DNA of 64,000 nucleotides, taken from Tilletiopsis washingtonensis (lineage: Eukaryota > Basidiomycota > Exobasidiomycetes > Entylomatales). Positions within the stretch are counted from its first letter, which is position 1; every line of letters starts with the position of its first letter. The stretch spans positions 787,583 through 851,582 of the forward strand of contig NW_020311999.1 of assembly GCF_003144115.1 (NCBI RefSeq), given 5' to 3'. A program made the position numbers and the translations under genes. The notes below the pieces were generated by a model that was not told the DNA's origin, did no database searches, and saw only the letters and a list, made by a program, of their open reading frames with translations. Shown here piece after piece: positions 24,399 through 35,099 of this stretch.

Positions 24399-25700
24399 AT
24401 GGCTCAGCCCCTCATGCGCCTCGCGCGCCCCCGTCTCGCCAGTGCGCTCCCCGCCGTGCGCCCGGCAATCTCGGCCTCCACGCCGCGCGCCTTCTCGGCC
24501 GCTGCGCCGCTGCGCGCCGACGACGAGCCAAAGGCCAAGCAGGGCCTGCTCAAGGTGCGTCGTTCTCGCTCAAGGCCGCTCCATATGAGCTCACACGTTT
24601 CATAGTCTCTGATGCACGGCTCGCCGCACGCGCGCGCCGAGTCGCCGACCGTGTCGCAGTCGCACTCCAAGACCGTCGGGCGCGGCAAGTACATCCACGA
24701 GATCCAGCGCCTCGTCGTGCGCCCCGACGCCGTCGATGAGCTGCGTGCCGTGCTGGCCGAGTTCTACCCGCGCCTGCACAAGAGCGACGGCGGCGACGGC
24801 GGACGTCTCGTCGGCAGCTGGGAGGTTGTCGTGGGCGACCAGGAGACGTTCTGTGAGTGCGAGCACGAGCAGGACGCATAGCGCATGCCCCTATTGCATG
24901 ACAGTCATGCCGAGAGACTGCAGCAACACAGCGCCACCGCCTGCACCCCTGGCCACTCACACATGCTACTTCGTGCAGACACGGTGTGGGAATATGATGG
25001 ATACGCAGGCTACGACGAGGTGCAGGCCTCTCTCGCCAAGTCCGAGGTGCGTGCCAGACGGCGCCTTTTGTCGCTGTCTCATGCTCACATCGCGGTTCAC
25101 AGACATATGCAGCGCTCCAGAAGAAGCTGCGTCCGCTGCTGTCCTCGCGATCGAACTGGCTCGCACAGGAGTTCGGCTTCTGGGCCACCAGCCCGCCGAA
25201 CACCAACATGGGCGGTGTCGTGGAGTGGCGCACATACCACCTGAAGGTGAGTTGCGCTCGGCTCGAGTGACACGCGCTGCGTTGCTCACACGGTCGCTGC
25301 ACAGCCTGGAATGCTGCTGGAGTGGGAGACGAACTGGCGCCGCGGACTCGAGGCACGGCGCAAGTACGTGCAGCCAGTCGCTGCGTACTTTACGCAGGTG
25401 AGTGCGATCATCTGGCGCCGCTGAAGTGCGCCGGACGCTGACGAATGGCGGGGCAGATCGGCGGCTTGCACACGGTGCACCATCTCTGGCACTACCCGAA
25501 CCTGGACGAGCGCAAGAAGACGCGCGATGCCGCCTGGCAGGTCGAGGTGCGCTCTCTTGCAGGTACACCCTGTCATTTCCCGCATCTGCTGACGCTATGG
25601 CGCGCAGACTTGGAACGACACCGTCTCGCAGACGGTCAAGCTCATCGACAAGATGCACGCGCAAATCATGAAGCCGCTGCCGTTCAGCCCGCTGCGATGA
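24399..25700 (+). CDS. NIPSNAP family mitochondrial protein
   Basis: Seven exons (24399-24554, 24606-24852, 24979-25046, 25103-25246, 25305-25397, 25457-25546, 25608-25700) give 296 residues. The N-terminus ([20 protein letters not shown]) is a typical mitochondrial presequence. Two NIPSNAP dimeric ferredoxin-like repeats follow: the first with [20 protein letters not shown] and [13 protein letters not shown], the second with [40 protein letters not shown] and the ending [15 protein letters not shown]. The family is linked to mitochondria and mitophagy signalling in animals; in fungi its function is poorly known. It is divergent from the threonyl-tRNA synthetase gene (274 bp between the inner starts, 133 bp if the upstream start is used). 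Confidence 0.92.
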
Positions 25701-25821
25701 TGCGCCCTATCACTCTTACTCAGTCCGAGAAGTGCGTAATGAGACCTCTAGGTATTTCGCAGCAGTATGGTACAGTTGCAAGAACGTGGTGGGAAGTCGC
25801 ATCTGCAGTCGCGCGGCAGCG

Positions 25822-26956
25822 TCACAGCGCAGTGCCCGGCTCGTGCTCGTCATCTTCGTCGTTGTCGTCTGAGAGGGCCGCGTCGTCGAAAGTGGCCGTG
25901 TTGCCGCGCGACGGGTACGGGGTGCGCCAGCGGCCATCGCACTGGAGCTGCTGGCCCGAGCCGGCCTGCACGGCGGTCAGCAGGTCGATGCTGCACAGAC
26001 AGGAGCGCGTCAGAGCTGGCGCCGGCAGAGTGAGTGGGCCAACGGCGACTCACGCGGCACGCCGGGCATCCTCGTGTCGGCCCGTCTCGCGCTTCCAGCG
26101 CTCGATGGACGCCAGGCCCGGACGCGGTCGCCGGCGGTGCTCGAGCTCGTCGGCGAGCTTGCGCGCGTCCATCTGCGCGTAGGACATGGGCTCGGGCGCG
26201 TCGCGGCAGATGACGACGCGGTGCAGCTGCGGTTGCTGCTGCTGAGGCTCTGCCACGAACGGCTGCACCTCCGTCGCGGCACGCTTGTGCCCCAGCTCGG
26301 CGCGCTGCGCCGTGACTTCCTCGGCGCCCGACGAGAAGGACTTGCGATGCGCTCCTGCGTTGCCGTTCTGGCGCGAGAAGAAGGGAATCGGCGGACGGTT
26401 CTGCGCCGTGCGTGGACGCACCACACGAGGCGCCGGCAGCTTGCTCGGGCTCGGCAGACCGTCGTGCTGCGTGAGCCAGGAGGAGGCGGACGGCGGCTCG
26501 CCGCTGGCTACGCGGACGGCACGGTACGACGTTGCTGCCGGCAGACGAGCAAAGTAGCTGGGCAGGTGGAGGCGTAAGCGCGGCTGGTGGCAGTGTCAGG
26601 CGTCCTGCAGACTCACTCGTCGGCCACATGGCGCTGGCGATGGACGTGCGTCCGCTTCAGCACGTCCGTCGGCTGCTCGCTGTGGCGCGGAAGGCCGTCG
26701 ATGCCGCTGCTGAAGGCTATATCAGTCGCTGCCCTGGACCCTGCCGCCACTGTTGCGCTTCTCACAAGGAATACTGCGGCGCGCCTCGGCCGGGACTTGT
26801 GGCCGTGCCGGGCGACGTGTTGGCGGAGCTGAGCATGCTGAGCGTCATGAGCGTCGTGGCGCCATCACTGCTGGCGGTGGTGCCGGACGAGTTGGAGCTC
26901 GTGACCGAGGCGCTGCGCGCGAGGAGCGCGGGAGAGGTGCTGCTGGTGAGAGGCAT
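25822..26956 (-). CDS. Hypothetical protein, four exons
   Basis: Not recognised. Exons 26956-26766, 26733-26617, 26557-26054 and 25990-25822 join in phase to give 326 residues. The first intron is only 32 nt, shorter than usual, but it is the only junction that keeps the frame open. The N-terminal 65 residues are Ser/Thr-rich and disordered. Segments that look structured are YSLAATDIAFSSGIDGLPRH, DDYFARLPAATSYRAVRV, MSYAQMDARKLADELEHRR followed by GLASIERWKRETGRHEDARR, and IDLLTAVQAGSGQQLQCDGR. The C-terminus is acidic (SDNDEDDEHEPG). No membrane helix or signal peptide is evident. It may be a nuclear or regulatory protein, which is only a guess from composition. It converges on the NIPSNAP gene (121 bp apart). 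Confidence 0.6.
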
Positions 26957-28121
26957 CAGCAGCGTCCTGATTGCGCTGCCCGAGGTCGCTCACGAGGACA
27001 TTGAGAGCCTTGAGCGGGGGTGGTGGTGAGGAGTCAAGATGAGGTGCGGCGAGTCTTTTGATCACGTCGGGCCTCCGCACTCGCTCAGCGCGCGAGGTCG
27101 GTGTTGTGATGCCTCGCCCAACACGAAACCACTTGCGGCCTGCCGTCGCAGGCACGCACTCTACGCACAGATCTCATCACGCTCGCCTCCTGGACGCTGT
27201 CTCCGCATGGTCAGGGCGGCGGCGATGGAAGCCGACGGCTAGCTACGCGGCCGCTGCCGCCGCCCGCTCCGCCGCCGCTCATCTGCCTTTGCGTCAGGAG
27301 GTGAGCGCCGGCAGGAGCTTCCCGGCGGGCCACAGTGGGCGCTCAGAGACAGAGTGCAGACACTCCGCGTGGGGAGCGCGAAGGCGACATCCAACCGCGT
27401 GGATTATCCGGCACGGCCGCCCGTCGGTGCGCTTGGGTGGATGCGCTCCTCTCCATCCGCCGGCTCGCAGCACCGCTGTGGTGATGGCGCTGCTGTGACG
27501 TTGGCCGCGTGCGGATCTCTCCTTCCGCCATCGGCCCAGCAGGTGAAGGGGAACGCGGTGCCGCTCGTCGACTCGTCGGCCATCTATTGCTTGGAAGCGT
27601 GAGAGTGTGAGATGATGGCGGTGCAGCACAGCATCCAGCAGCAGCCGGCGAATGCTGCGCCTTGTCGCCGATGCTCAGGGGTCAAGCGGCGCAGCAAATG
27701 TCAGGCCGAGTTGCCGGCGGCCGCGGCAGCTGCTGTGCCCCACCGCCGTCGCCATCCACTGCCGATCCTCACGTCCTCACGTCACCATCGTTCCGTCTCG
27801 CAAGGCCGACTTTGATGAAGCGGATGACGGCAAGCCCGCGACGTACTTGTGCTGCTGAGCGGTGGTCGAGGTGAGACGGTGAGAGCGAAGCGGATGTTAG
27901 GCGCAGCCGTGGGAGCGGAAGCAGGCGCGCTGCATGTGGAGGCGGCGCCGTCTCTTCTTTCGCGCGTAAGACGAGCAACGAGCTTTGCTCATGCCGCGAG
28001 CCGCTTCGCCCGCTGCTTCCTTCCCGCACACCACCATCTCTGCCCGTCCATCCTGTCGCTGCTCCGGCTCGCAGCGCCTTTGCTCCTCGCGCGCGCCTCG
28101 CTGCTGCCCACTTGGCGCGCC
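26957..28121. other. Divergent intergenic region upstream of VMS1
   Basis: 1.17 kb between divergent starts. The VMS1 frame is open for 91 codons upstream of the chosen ATG (from 27849), but that stretch has no conserved sequence and is treated as leader. Nothing else is recognised. Confidence 0.5.
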
Positions 28122-30377
28122 ATGTCGGCCGCCGCGCCTGCGCAGCCGCGCAAGCCCAAGCGCCATCCGCTCCTCACAAAGGCCCTCTACGCGCCCGCCC
28201 TGCCCGCGCCGCTGCTGCCGGCGCTGGCGCTGCGCTCGCTCGACGTCGCACCCGTCGGCGCAGAAGAGAGCGAGAGCGAGTCGGAGGAGGACAGCGACGA
28301 CGATGACGACGATGAAGACGGCGACCGGCGCTCGGCGCGGGCCGCCGCGTCCGTCTCGCGCGATGCCTTCTACTGGTTCGTGACGCCAACGCCTGCCGCC
28401 GCTGCCGACGGCGCGGAGGCACCGCCAGTGCTGGAGCAGACGCAGCTCGGCATCTACCGCGCGCTGCTGCCCAAGACGCTCAACTTCGCATCCGACCAGG
28501 CCGACCTCGCCGCACTGCAGGCGCGCCCGCTCGGCACGGCCGACCTGGCCGCGCTGCAGCGCGCTGCCGGCGGCACGCCGCTGCGCAAGCTCAAGGGCGG
28601 GCCGGCTGCAGACGAGGCGGCGCAAATGCTCGGCGCATCTTTCATGGATGGCAGAGCGCTGCTCGCGGGCGCAGTCACTGAGGAGAGCTCGGACAGCGAG
28701 ATGGGACACTCGGACGCATCGGACCACGAGGAGGCCGCCTCGTCGGCAGGCGGCTCGTCCATCCGCTCGCTCGCGCCGCCGCCGTCGCTGCGCTCATGGA
28801 CGATAATCCTGCTCGGCGGCGGTCACTTCAGTGCCGCCATCGTTGCGCTGAACCCGGCGCCCACTCCGCCTTCGAAGCGTACCGGCGCGTCCGACCAGCG
28901 CTTCATCGTCCTGGCGCACAAGGCCTTCCACCGCTACACGACACGCAAGAAGCAGGGCGGCGGGCAGGCGGCGCAGGATGCGACAGGTCGCTTCGCCAAG
29001 TCGGCCGGTGCACAGCTTCGTCGCTACGGCGAGCAGGCACTGGCCGAGGAGATTCGCGAGCTGCTGGCCTCCAAGCCGTGGCGCGAGGGCATCGGCGCCA
29101 GCGAGCGCGTCTGGGTGCGCGCCGGCAAGCGTGCCGCACGCGGCATCCTCTGGAGCTGGGCCAGCGCAAAGGAGACGTCGCCGCTGGAGGCACCGCGCAG
29201 CTCGGGCGCGCTGCAGACGATTCCTTTTGCGACGCGCCGGCCGACAGTCGGCGAGGCGCTGCGCTGCTTCGCCGAGCTGACGCGCGTCAAGGTGCGCCAC
29301 GAGACGGACGAGGAGCTTGCGGCGCGCGACGCTGCATACCGCGCGCAGATCGAGGGCGGCGCCCGCGAGCGCGACGAGCGGCGACAGCGCGAAAAGGAGC
29401 GGCAGAAGCGCGAGCGCGAGAAGCTGGAGCGCATCGAGCGCGAAAAGGCCGAGCAAGCAGCGGCAGTGCTCGAGCCCAAGGAGGCCCTGCGGCGCGATCG
29501 CCTCGAGCGCCTCGTCGAGATGCTGCGCAAGGGCCGCGTCACGGCTGCCGTCTCGCACCTGGCCAAGTACGAGCGCGACCTGCTGCGCCTGGCGGGCTGG
29601 GACGTGGAGCCGGACAGCGAGCCAGACGACGCCGACGATGCAGCGGCGCTGTCGCAGCGGCGCATCAACGCGCCATTGCCCGACTGGTGGCGCCTCGAGG
29701 ATGCGCGCGACAAGGGCCTCGTGCGCGCGTCAGGCGACGCTCCGCCAGTGCCGGACAACCCGACAGCGTCGCAGCTGGTGCCGTCGACGATCCTGCAGCT
29801 CGCCGCCGAGGGCGGCCACGAGGAGGCGGTGCGCTATCTGCTCGTCGAGCGGCGCGCCGACCCGACGCTGCCAGTGCTGCCGCCGCCCGGCGTGGCTGGC
29901 GCCGCGGTGCACCGCACGGCGTACGACCTCTGCTCCTCGCGGGCAGCGCGCGACGTGTTCCGGCGCCTCATGGCGGCGCAGCCGGAGTGGTACACGTGGG
30001 ACAGCATGGAGGCGGGCGGCGCACGCGTGCCGTCGGCGCTGACGGGCGAGATGGAGGAGAGGCAGCAGGCCAAGGTCAAGGACCGGCGCACGGCGCTGCG
30101 CGAGAAGGCCAAGGCGCGCGAGGCGGCCGCCGCGGCGAAGGAGGCGGCCAACCCGACGCCGGCGCCGCCACCCGCACCGGAGCCCGTCGCTCCGGTCAAG
30201 GAGAGCAGCGCCACCAAGAACCGCCTTGGCGGCGCCCCTCCTGCTCGCCTAATGCAGCAGCGCGACGAGCAGGCCGGCCTCTCGCCGGAGATGCGCGCGC
30301 GCATCGAGCGCGAGAAGCGCGCACGCGCCGCAGAGGCACGCTTCAAGGCGCTGCAGGGCGGCGGCGGCGCGCCCTGA
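28122..30377 (+). CDS. VMS1: Vms1/ANKZF1 peptidyl-tRNA hydrolase of ribosome quality control
   Basis: Single exon, 751 residues. Vms1 frees stalled nascent chains from 60S ribosomes and works with Cdc48/p97. The VLRF1 domain is seen as LLGGGHFSAAIVAL, then KAFHRYTTRKKQGGGQ with the catalytic Gln in an eRF1-like GGQ turn, and KSAGAQLRRYGEQALAEEI. Two ankyrin repeats follow (STILQLAAEGGHEEAVRYLL and the AYDLCSSRAARDVFRRLM segment). Near the C-terminus RARAAEARFKAL fits the VCP-interacting motif. The N-terminus has a long acidic tract (about residues 48-70). The C2H2 zinc finger that normally precedes the VLRF1 domain is missing: I see no Cys in the first 240 or so residues. This is one of very few genes here without an intron. 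The start was taken at the Met before SAAAPAQPRKPKRHPLL. Confidence 0.93.
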   Translation: MSAAAPAQPRKPKRHPLLTKALYAPALPAPLLPALALRSLDVAPVGAEESESESEEDSDDDDDDEDGDRRSARAAASVSRDAFYWFVTPTPAAAADGAEAPPVLEQTQLGIYRALLPKTLNFASDQADLAALQARPLGTADLAALQRAAGGTPLRKLKGGPAADEAAQMLGASFMDGRALLAGAVTEESSDSEMGHSDASDHEEAASSAGGSSIRSLAPPPSLRSWTIILLGGGHFSAAIVALNPAPTPPSKRTGASDQRFIVLAHKAFHRYTTRKKQGGGQAAQDATGRFAKSAGAQLRRYGEQALAEEIRELLASKPWREGIGASERVWVRAGKRAARGILWSWASAKETSPLEAPRSSGALQTIPFATRRPTVGEALRCFAELTRVKVRHETDEELAARDAAYRAQIEGGARERDERRQREKERQKREREKLERIEREKAEQAAAVLEPKEALRRDRLERLVEMLRKGRVTAAVSHLAKYERDLLRLAGWDVEPDSEPDDADDAAALSQRRINAPLPDWWRLEDARDKGLVRASGDAPPVPDNPTASQLVPSTILQLAAEGGHEEAVRYLLVERRADPTLPVLPPPGVAGAAVHRTAYDLCSSRAARDVFRRLMAAQPEWYTWDSMEAGGARVPSALTGEMEERQQAKVKDRRTALREKAKAREAAAAAKEAANPTPAPPPAPEPVAPVKESSATKNRLGGAPPARLMQQRDEQAGLSPEMRARIEREKRARAAEARFKALQGGGGAP

Positions 30378-30710
30378 GCATCGCACTGCAATAGAGACAT
30401 ACCTCGCAGAGCCCTGACTGAGTGTGCCAACCGTTGCCCTTTTTGTGCAGATGTGGCCGAGCAGGGAGGGTGTCAGGCGCGGGACTCGGGAGACGCGCGC
30501 CAGATTTCGTGCGGCGCGGTGCGGCGACGTCACCTGCATCTGCCCTGCCATGGGGTGACTCGGCCTGACTCTGACTCCCTGCCGCCACCGCCCTTGCTTC
30601 CGCACCACCTCATGCCCCTCGGCCGCCGGACCCTCTTCATCTCGCTTCTTCTTGCCTCACTGCTCCTCTCTCTAACCCATCTCCTCTCGCAACCCCGCTC
30701 CGTGCCCACC
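30378..30710. other. Spacer between VMS1 and the MDP-1 type phosphatase
   Basis: 333 bp between tandem genes. The downstream frame has an earlier in-frame ATG at 30612 that would add a hydrophobic leader of about 33 residues; see the next feature. Confidence 0.5.
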
Positions 30711-31859
30711 ATGCCGCGCAAGGCCGCCCGCCACGACGTCTCGGCGCCCGAGATCCGCGAGGCCATCGAGCAGATTGCGGCGCAGGGCCCCATGCCGGGC
30801 GCCTTTGTCTTTGACCTCGACTACACGCTGTGGCCGGCTTGGGTGGACACGCATGGTGAGCAGGAGCGGTGATTGTCAGCGGAGCTGCAGAGGCGAGGCG
30901 AAGCACTTCCGGGATGCTATGTGGAGGTGTGAGGACGAGAGGGGCAGTGAGCCGCTCACGAGGAGCAACGCAGCAGGAAAAGGACGGCATAGTGAAAGGA
31001 TGTAGCGCTTTCGAGCTGCAGTTCACAGATCCTAGCCAGCTTCCATCTATGCCGCCGTGCAGGCGCTTGACAGAGCTGACACGTCCACGCTCAGTCGACC
31101 CGCCGCTGAAGCGTGCTCCCGGCGAGGCGATCAACCGAGTGGTCGACCGGTGAGTTGTGCGCTGCATGCCGCACGGCAAGGCAGTACGACTCATCATGCA
31201 CTGCTCAGGAATGGCCAGTCGCTCTCCTTCTACCCGCACGTCCCGACGATCCTGCTGCACCTCTCGCGCAGCTCGATTCCCATCTGCGCAGCCTCACGCA
31301 CCTCGGCGCCCAACGCGGCGCGGCAGGCGCTCAACGGCCTGTATCTGCACGACCCGGCACCAACAGCACAAGATCAGCCGGGCCACTCCCCACGACGGGG
31401 CGACAAGAGCAATGAGCGCCTTGTCAAGGCGATCAGTGAGTGCGCTGCTGTTCTGGCCGTGCGTGAGCTGACAGGCGCCGCGGCAGGCCTCTTCGACTAC
31501 ATGGAGGTGAGCAGATGGAGAGAGATGCTTCAAGACCTTGAGCTGACACTCAATTCACTCGCAGATCTACCCTGGCTCGAAGATCACGCACTTCAAGCGC
31601 CTTGCCGCCGACACAGGTGTCGCATGCGAAGATATGTGCGTCTCACGGCTGTGCTCATCGCCTCACGCTAACATTCGCTGGTCTGCGCAGGATCTTCTTC
31701 GACGACGAGCACCGCAACATCGAGGTCGAGACGAAGCTGGGCGTGCACTTTGTCGACGTCTCGCGCAACGGCCTCGACCTGGCGGCGTTTGAGCACGGCG
31801 TGCGCGGCTGGCGCGCCAAGCAGGCAGCACGCTCAGGTGCACCACGGGAACAGCTCTAG
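30711..31859 (+). CDS. Magnesium-dependent phosphatase 1 (MDP-1) type HAD phosphatase
   Basis: Six exons (30711-30855, 31095-31149, 31209-31435, 31487-31506, 31565-31635, 31691-31859) give 228 residues. HAD motif I is FVFDLDYTLWPAWVDTH (nucleophile Asp and second Asp), motif II CAASRTS, the motif III Lys is in IYPGSKITHF, and motif IV is MIFFDDEHRNIE. This matches MDP-1, a small phosphatase that acts on phosphotyrosine or sugar phosphates in vitro and is tied to protein-glycation repair. Exon 4 is only 20 nt; an alternative acceptor at 31474 would add four residues (Ala-Ala-Ala-Gly). The first intron is 239 nt. The start at 30711 has a good context (CCACCATG). The upstream ATG at 30612 would add a hydrophobic, signal-anchor-like leader, so location is open. 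Confidence 0.9.
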
Positions 31860-32158
31860 GACGGGGAACGCACGCTAATGTATGATATAATTGGGTCGAT
31901 GAAGGCTGGCGCTACGTGCAAACAAGGCAGGTCTACCTCTGCCAGCTTGCCACACCCGCAGCTGGTCGTCTCTGCCTTGCCGTGAGGACAGGGATGCAGA
32001 CCTGCCGTCGGCAATGCTGTCCATGCAATGCTCAACAGTGCGAAAGGCAGATAAGCAAGCCCATCCTCAGGTCAAGCAGAGGCGAGTCAGGAACTCCAGC
32101 GCAGCGTGCGCGCGCAAGTTCTTCTTGGCCGCCAGGTAGCGGAGAGACGCGAGAAGCC

Positions 32159-34545
32159 TTAGCGCAGGTCGTCGACCGAGAGCGGTGCGGAGCCGTCGAG
32201 CACCACGTGCGTCACCTGTGCGAGAGAGTCAGGTCCGGCTGAGCAGGGCTTGGCAAGACGTCTCACGTCGGTGTAAAGCGCGAGACTCTCGCCGCTTGCG
32301 GATGCGTGCGGGTGGAACTCGCCAGGCACTCGACACTGCGCCGCGGATCGTGAGCGATTTGTGTCGCGCAACTTCTCGGGTGCAGCTCACGTTGATGATG
32401 GTCTTGAGGCCAGGCGGGTCGGTCAAGCGGAACAGCCCGACGGCGGGGTCCGAGTTGGGCGCGCACACGATGGCCACCGCCTCGGGCAGCAGGCTCTGCC
32501 AGCCGCTGTCTGTGTGCGGCGCGAGAGCTCAACGCATGCCCTGCGCGCCGTCTCTCAGTCTGCTCACGGGTATGCAAGTCGCGCGAGGAGAGGAAGGACG
32601 AGTAGAAGGGATGCGTGTGGATCCAGCCGAGGCAGATGACTGTGAAGCGCGCGTCAGCAGGGTGCTGAGCTCGGGCAGGCCCACGAGACGTACGATCGCG
32701 GACTGTCTGAAACTCCCAGACTGAGGAGTGGAAATTCAGGAGAAGGCCCGCAGAAGCCACATCGGCTGCACTCACTGCTCTCTTCGTCGACTGTGTCGCA
32801 GCGATCGCTCGTGCCCGTCTGCTTTGGCACTGCACGGGGTCACTGTCAGCCGAGAGCCATGACTCGCACGACGCCATGCCTCACCCATGAGATGTGAGAC
32901 GGTAAAGACGTCTCTTGTGAGCCGGCCCATGAGAAGCCCAAGAGTCTCGATGTTGCGCTGCGTGTTTGGGTCCGCCAGCGCCACGAAGCGGCTGATGAGC
33001 GCCGACGGAATCCGCACGGTGCGCAGCGCCTCGCCGCCTTCAGTGTACACTGTGGGCGAAGCGTTGTGTGTCAGGCACACTGACGCACGGCGCCTGCCTT
33101 GCACAGATCAACGCACCTTGCGGTCCCGCAAGCACGCGCTCCTCGGCAAGCAGGCGCCGCGCCTCGCGCTCCACATCCTGTGCGCCTAGTCTCCGAGACG
33201 CAGCCTGCACCGGGCCTTCTGCGTGCGAGTGCGAGATGGACGGATACGCGCCCAGCGGCTGTTGCGGCTGCGGCATGGCGGCGATCCGCGCTTCAGCTCG
33301 TGGCTGCCCCGCATGCGGGTTGTACCACTCGCTGGCGTGCGGGTTCGGCAGCGCCGACGTCGAGGCGGAGCGCATTGTCTGGAAGTAGCGTTCGGACTGC
33401 AGCGAGCTCGGCGCAAAGCCCTGGTTCTCTTGATGCTTGGCCATGCGGATCGAGTGCGACGCACGCAGCGTCGGGTAGGCCAGCGCCGCGGCGGGCTCGG
33501 CTCGCGGATTGGGGAACGGCGTTGGTCTGTGCGAGGCATCGTCAATAGTTGCACTTGCTTGCTGGCAAGCAGCTCGCTGCCCGCGGCGGGCGTCCTGGTC
33601 CTCCTCCGCTCCCTAAGTCAAAAGCGCTCTGCGGACTCACTGGTGATCTGTTCGCCGCACCACGTCCCGCGACGCGCCTGGGCTCGGCGGTCCCGACGGG
33701 CCCCAGCCCAGCACATCGCGCACGTCGAAGCCACGCCCCTGTGGCCGAGCAGGTGCTGCCTCGCTGCTGCTGCTGGCCCGTGCCAGCGGCGGATTGGCCT
33801 GTCTCCGCCCACCTTCCGGCGTGCTCCGCCCTGTTGCCTGCGCAGACGAGGCACGCGGCGGCGCGAAAGCGCCCGGGTTGGCGCGCCAGGCCTCATGTCG
33901 CGCCGCGAGCTTGGGCTTCAGCTGGCCCAGCTCGTCGAGGGCAGCTTGTGCGCCCTGTGGACCTGATCAGCCCGAGCTCGCGAGATGACGGCGCGATACA
34001 CACCTGCCGGATCTTGGCTCGCCCCTGCCAATCATGGCGTCAGAGAGGCTTCGGCACGGCTGCAGCGTGCACCACTCACCTCTGCGTCAAGCGCTCGGTA
34101 CTCTGGGTGGCTCGGCAGCAGCTCCAGCAGGAGCCTGCGCGTCGCTGCGTCAACATCAAGGCACAGTGCAGCATGTATGCCCCCGCAGTCTGGTCCATAG
34201 CTGACAATTTCCGGCATGTAGCCTCAGGGATGGCCGCTGCAGCTTGCCCACTCACTTTGCGCATTTCACCAGTCTATCAAGTGGAGGAGCGTCAGCGCTG
34301 CGGCGAGCTGGCCAGACACGAGCTGCTCACGAGACAAAGGCCCGCTCGCTGCGCCCCTCGCCCGCATCCTGCGCGGCCTGGCGGCGCAGCTGCTCGGCGC
34401 CGCCGAGGTAGCGGCGCAGCGGCACGTCGCGGCTCACGAGCACGGCGTGCGGCGCACTGCCCGCCACGTCGGCCAGCTGCGCAAGCGAGAGCGGCGTCGG
34501 GCCGTCGAGCGCGGGTCGGAAGGCAGAGGGTATGGGCGGCGGCAT
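32159..34545 (-). CDS. AMSH: AMSH/SST2-type JAMM deubiquitinase
   Basis: Thirteen exons (34545-34331, 34273-34256, 34134-34080, 34024-34004, 33954-33641, 33553-33117, 33049-32885, 32829-32776, 32720-32694, 32639-32568, 32509-32391, 32335-32267, 32215-32159), 540 residues. It removes Lys63-linked ubiquitin from endosomal cargo at ESCRT sites. The N-terminus has the helical USP8-dimerisation-like domain (VPLRRYLGGAEQLRRQA, LLLELLPSHPEYRAL). The JAMM domain is complete: Glu in NIETLGLLMG; VPKQTGTSDRCDTVDEE; the zinc motif LGWIHTHPFYSSFLSSRDLH; LLPEAVAIVCAP; GLFRLTDPPGL; FHPH; final THVVLD. Exons 2, 4 and 9 are only 18, 21 and 27 nt. The acceptor before 33553 ends in AAG rather than CAG, but it is the only one that keeps the frame. 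The first half of the model is less certain than the catalytic half. Confidence 0.9.
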
Positions 34546-35099
34546 GGTGAGCGGCGGTGCTGAGCAGGTGGTGGATGCGCAATGCTCGCTGCCAGCGGAT
34601 CAGAATGAGGCGGTGCAGGTGGAGAGGAGGCAGGCCTCAGGGGTCGCGCGCCTCACAAGCTGCAAGGCAGCGCGCGCTCGGCGCAGCCTCAAGGCGCGCA
34701 ACACGCCGCGGCCGCGCCGCCCGTGCGCGCGCGACAGCCCGACCAACACTTTCCTGCGCCACGCCGCAGAGCTGGCCTTGCTCGTAGCAGCAGCACCGCC
34801 AAGATCAAGCGCGAAGACGGCCTCGACTGTGCTCAATCAAGCGAGAGCAGGAGCACAGCTGCCAGCTTGCATCCGGCGCCTGACGATTCGGCGCACACGG
34901 CGGCTGGGCAGGTGCGCCTCCACCTGCCGCCGCGCCGAGGCCTGCGTCTCGTGTTGACATACCTGTACGCTCGGCACCCCAGCTATCCACCCAGCAACAT
35001 AAAACGCCCAGGGCCGCCCTGCCTTCTATACACATCAGCCCGCTGCGACCATTCTATGCGGCATACAAGCCAGGTCTCTGCTCTGAACGATCCCGTGTG
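34546..35099. other. Spacer between two minus-strand genes
   Basis: 554 bp holding the AMSH promoter and the 3' region of the next gene. No element recognised. Confidence 0.5.

Noticed and set aside
32694-32877. Continuous read-through between Asp-Glu-Glu and His-x-His in AMSH
   Set aside because: The frame is open, but it inserts an Arg/Ser/Pro-rich stretch not seen in the family. Splicing the 27-nt exon gives the expected spacing.
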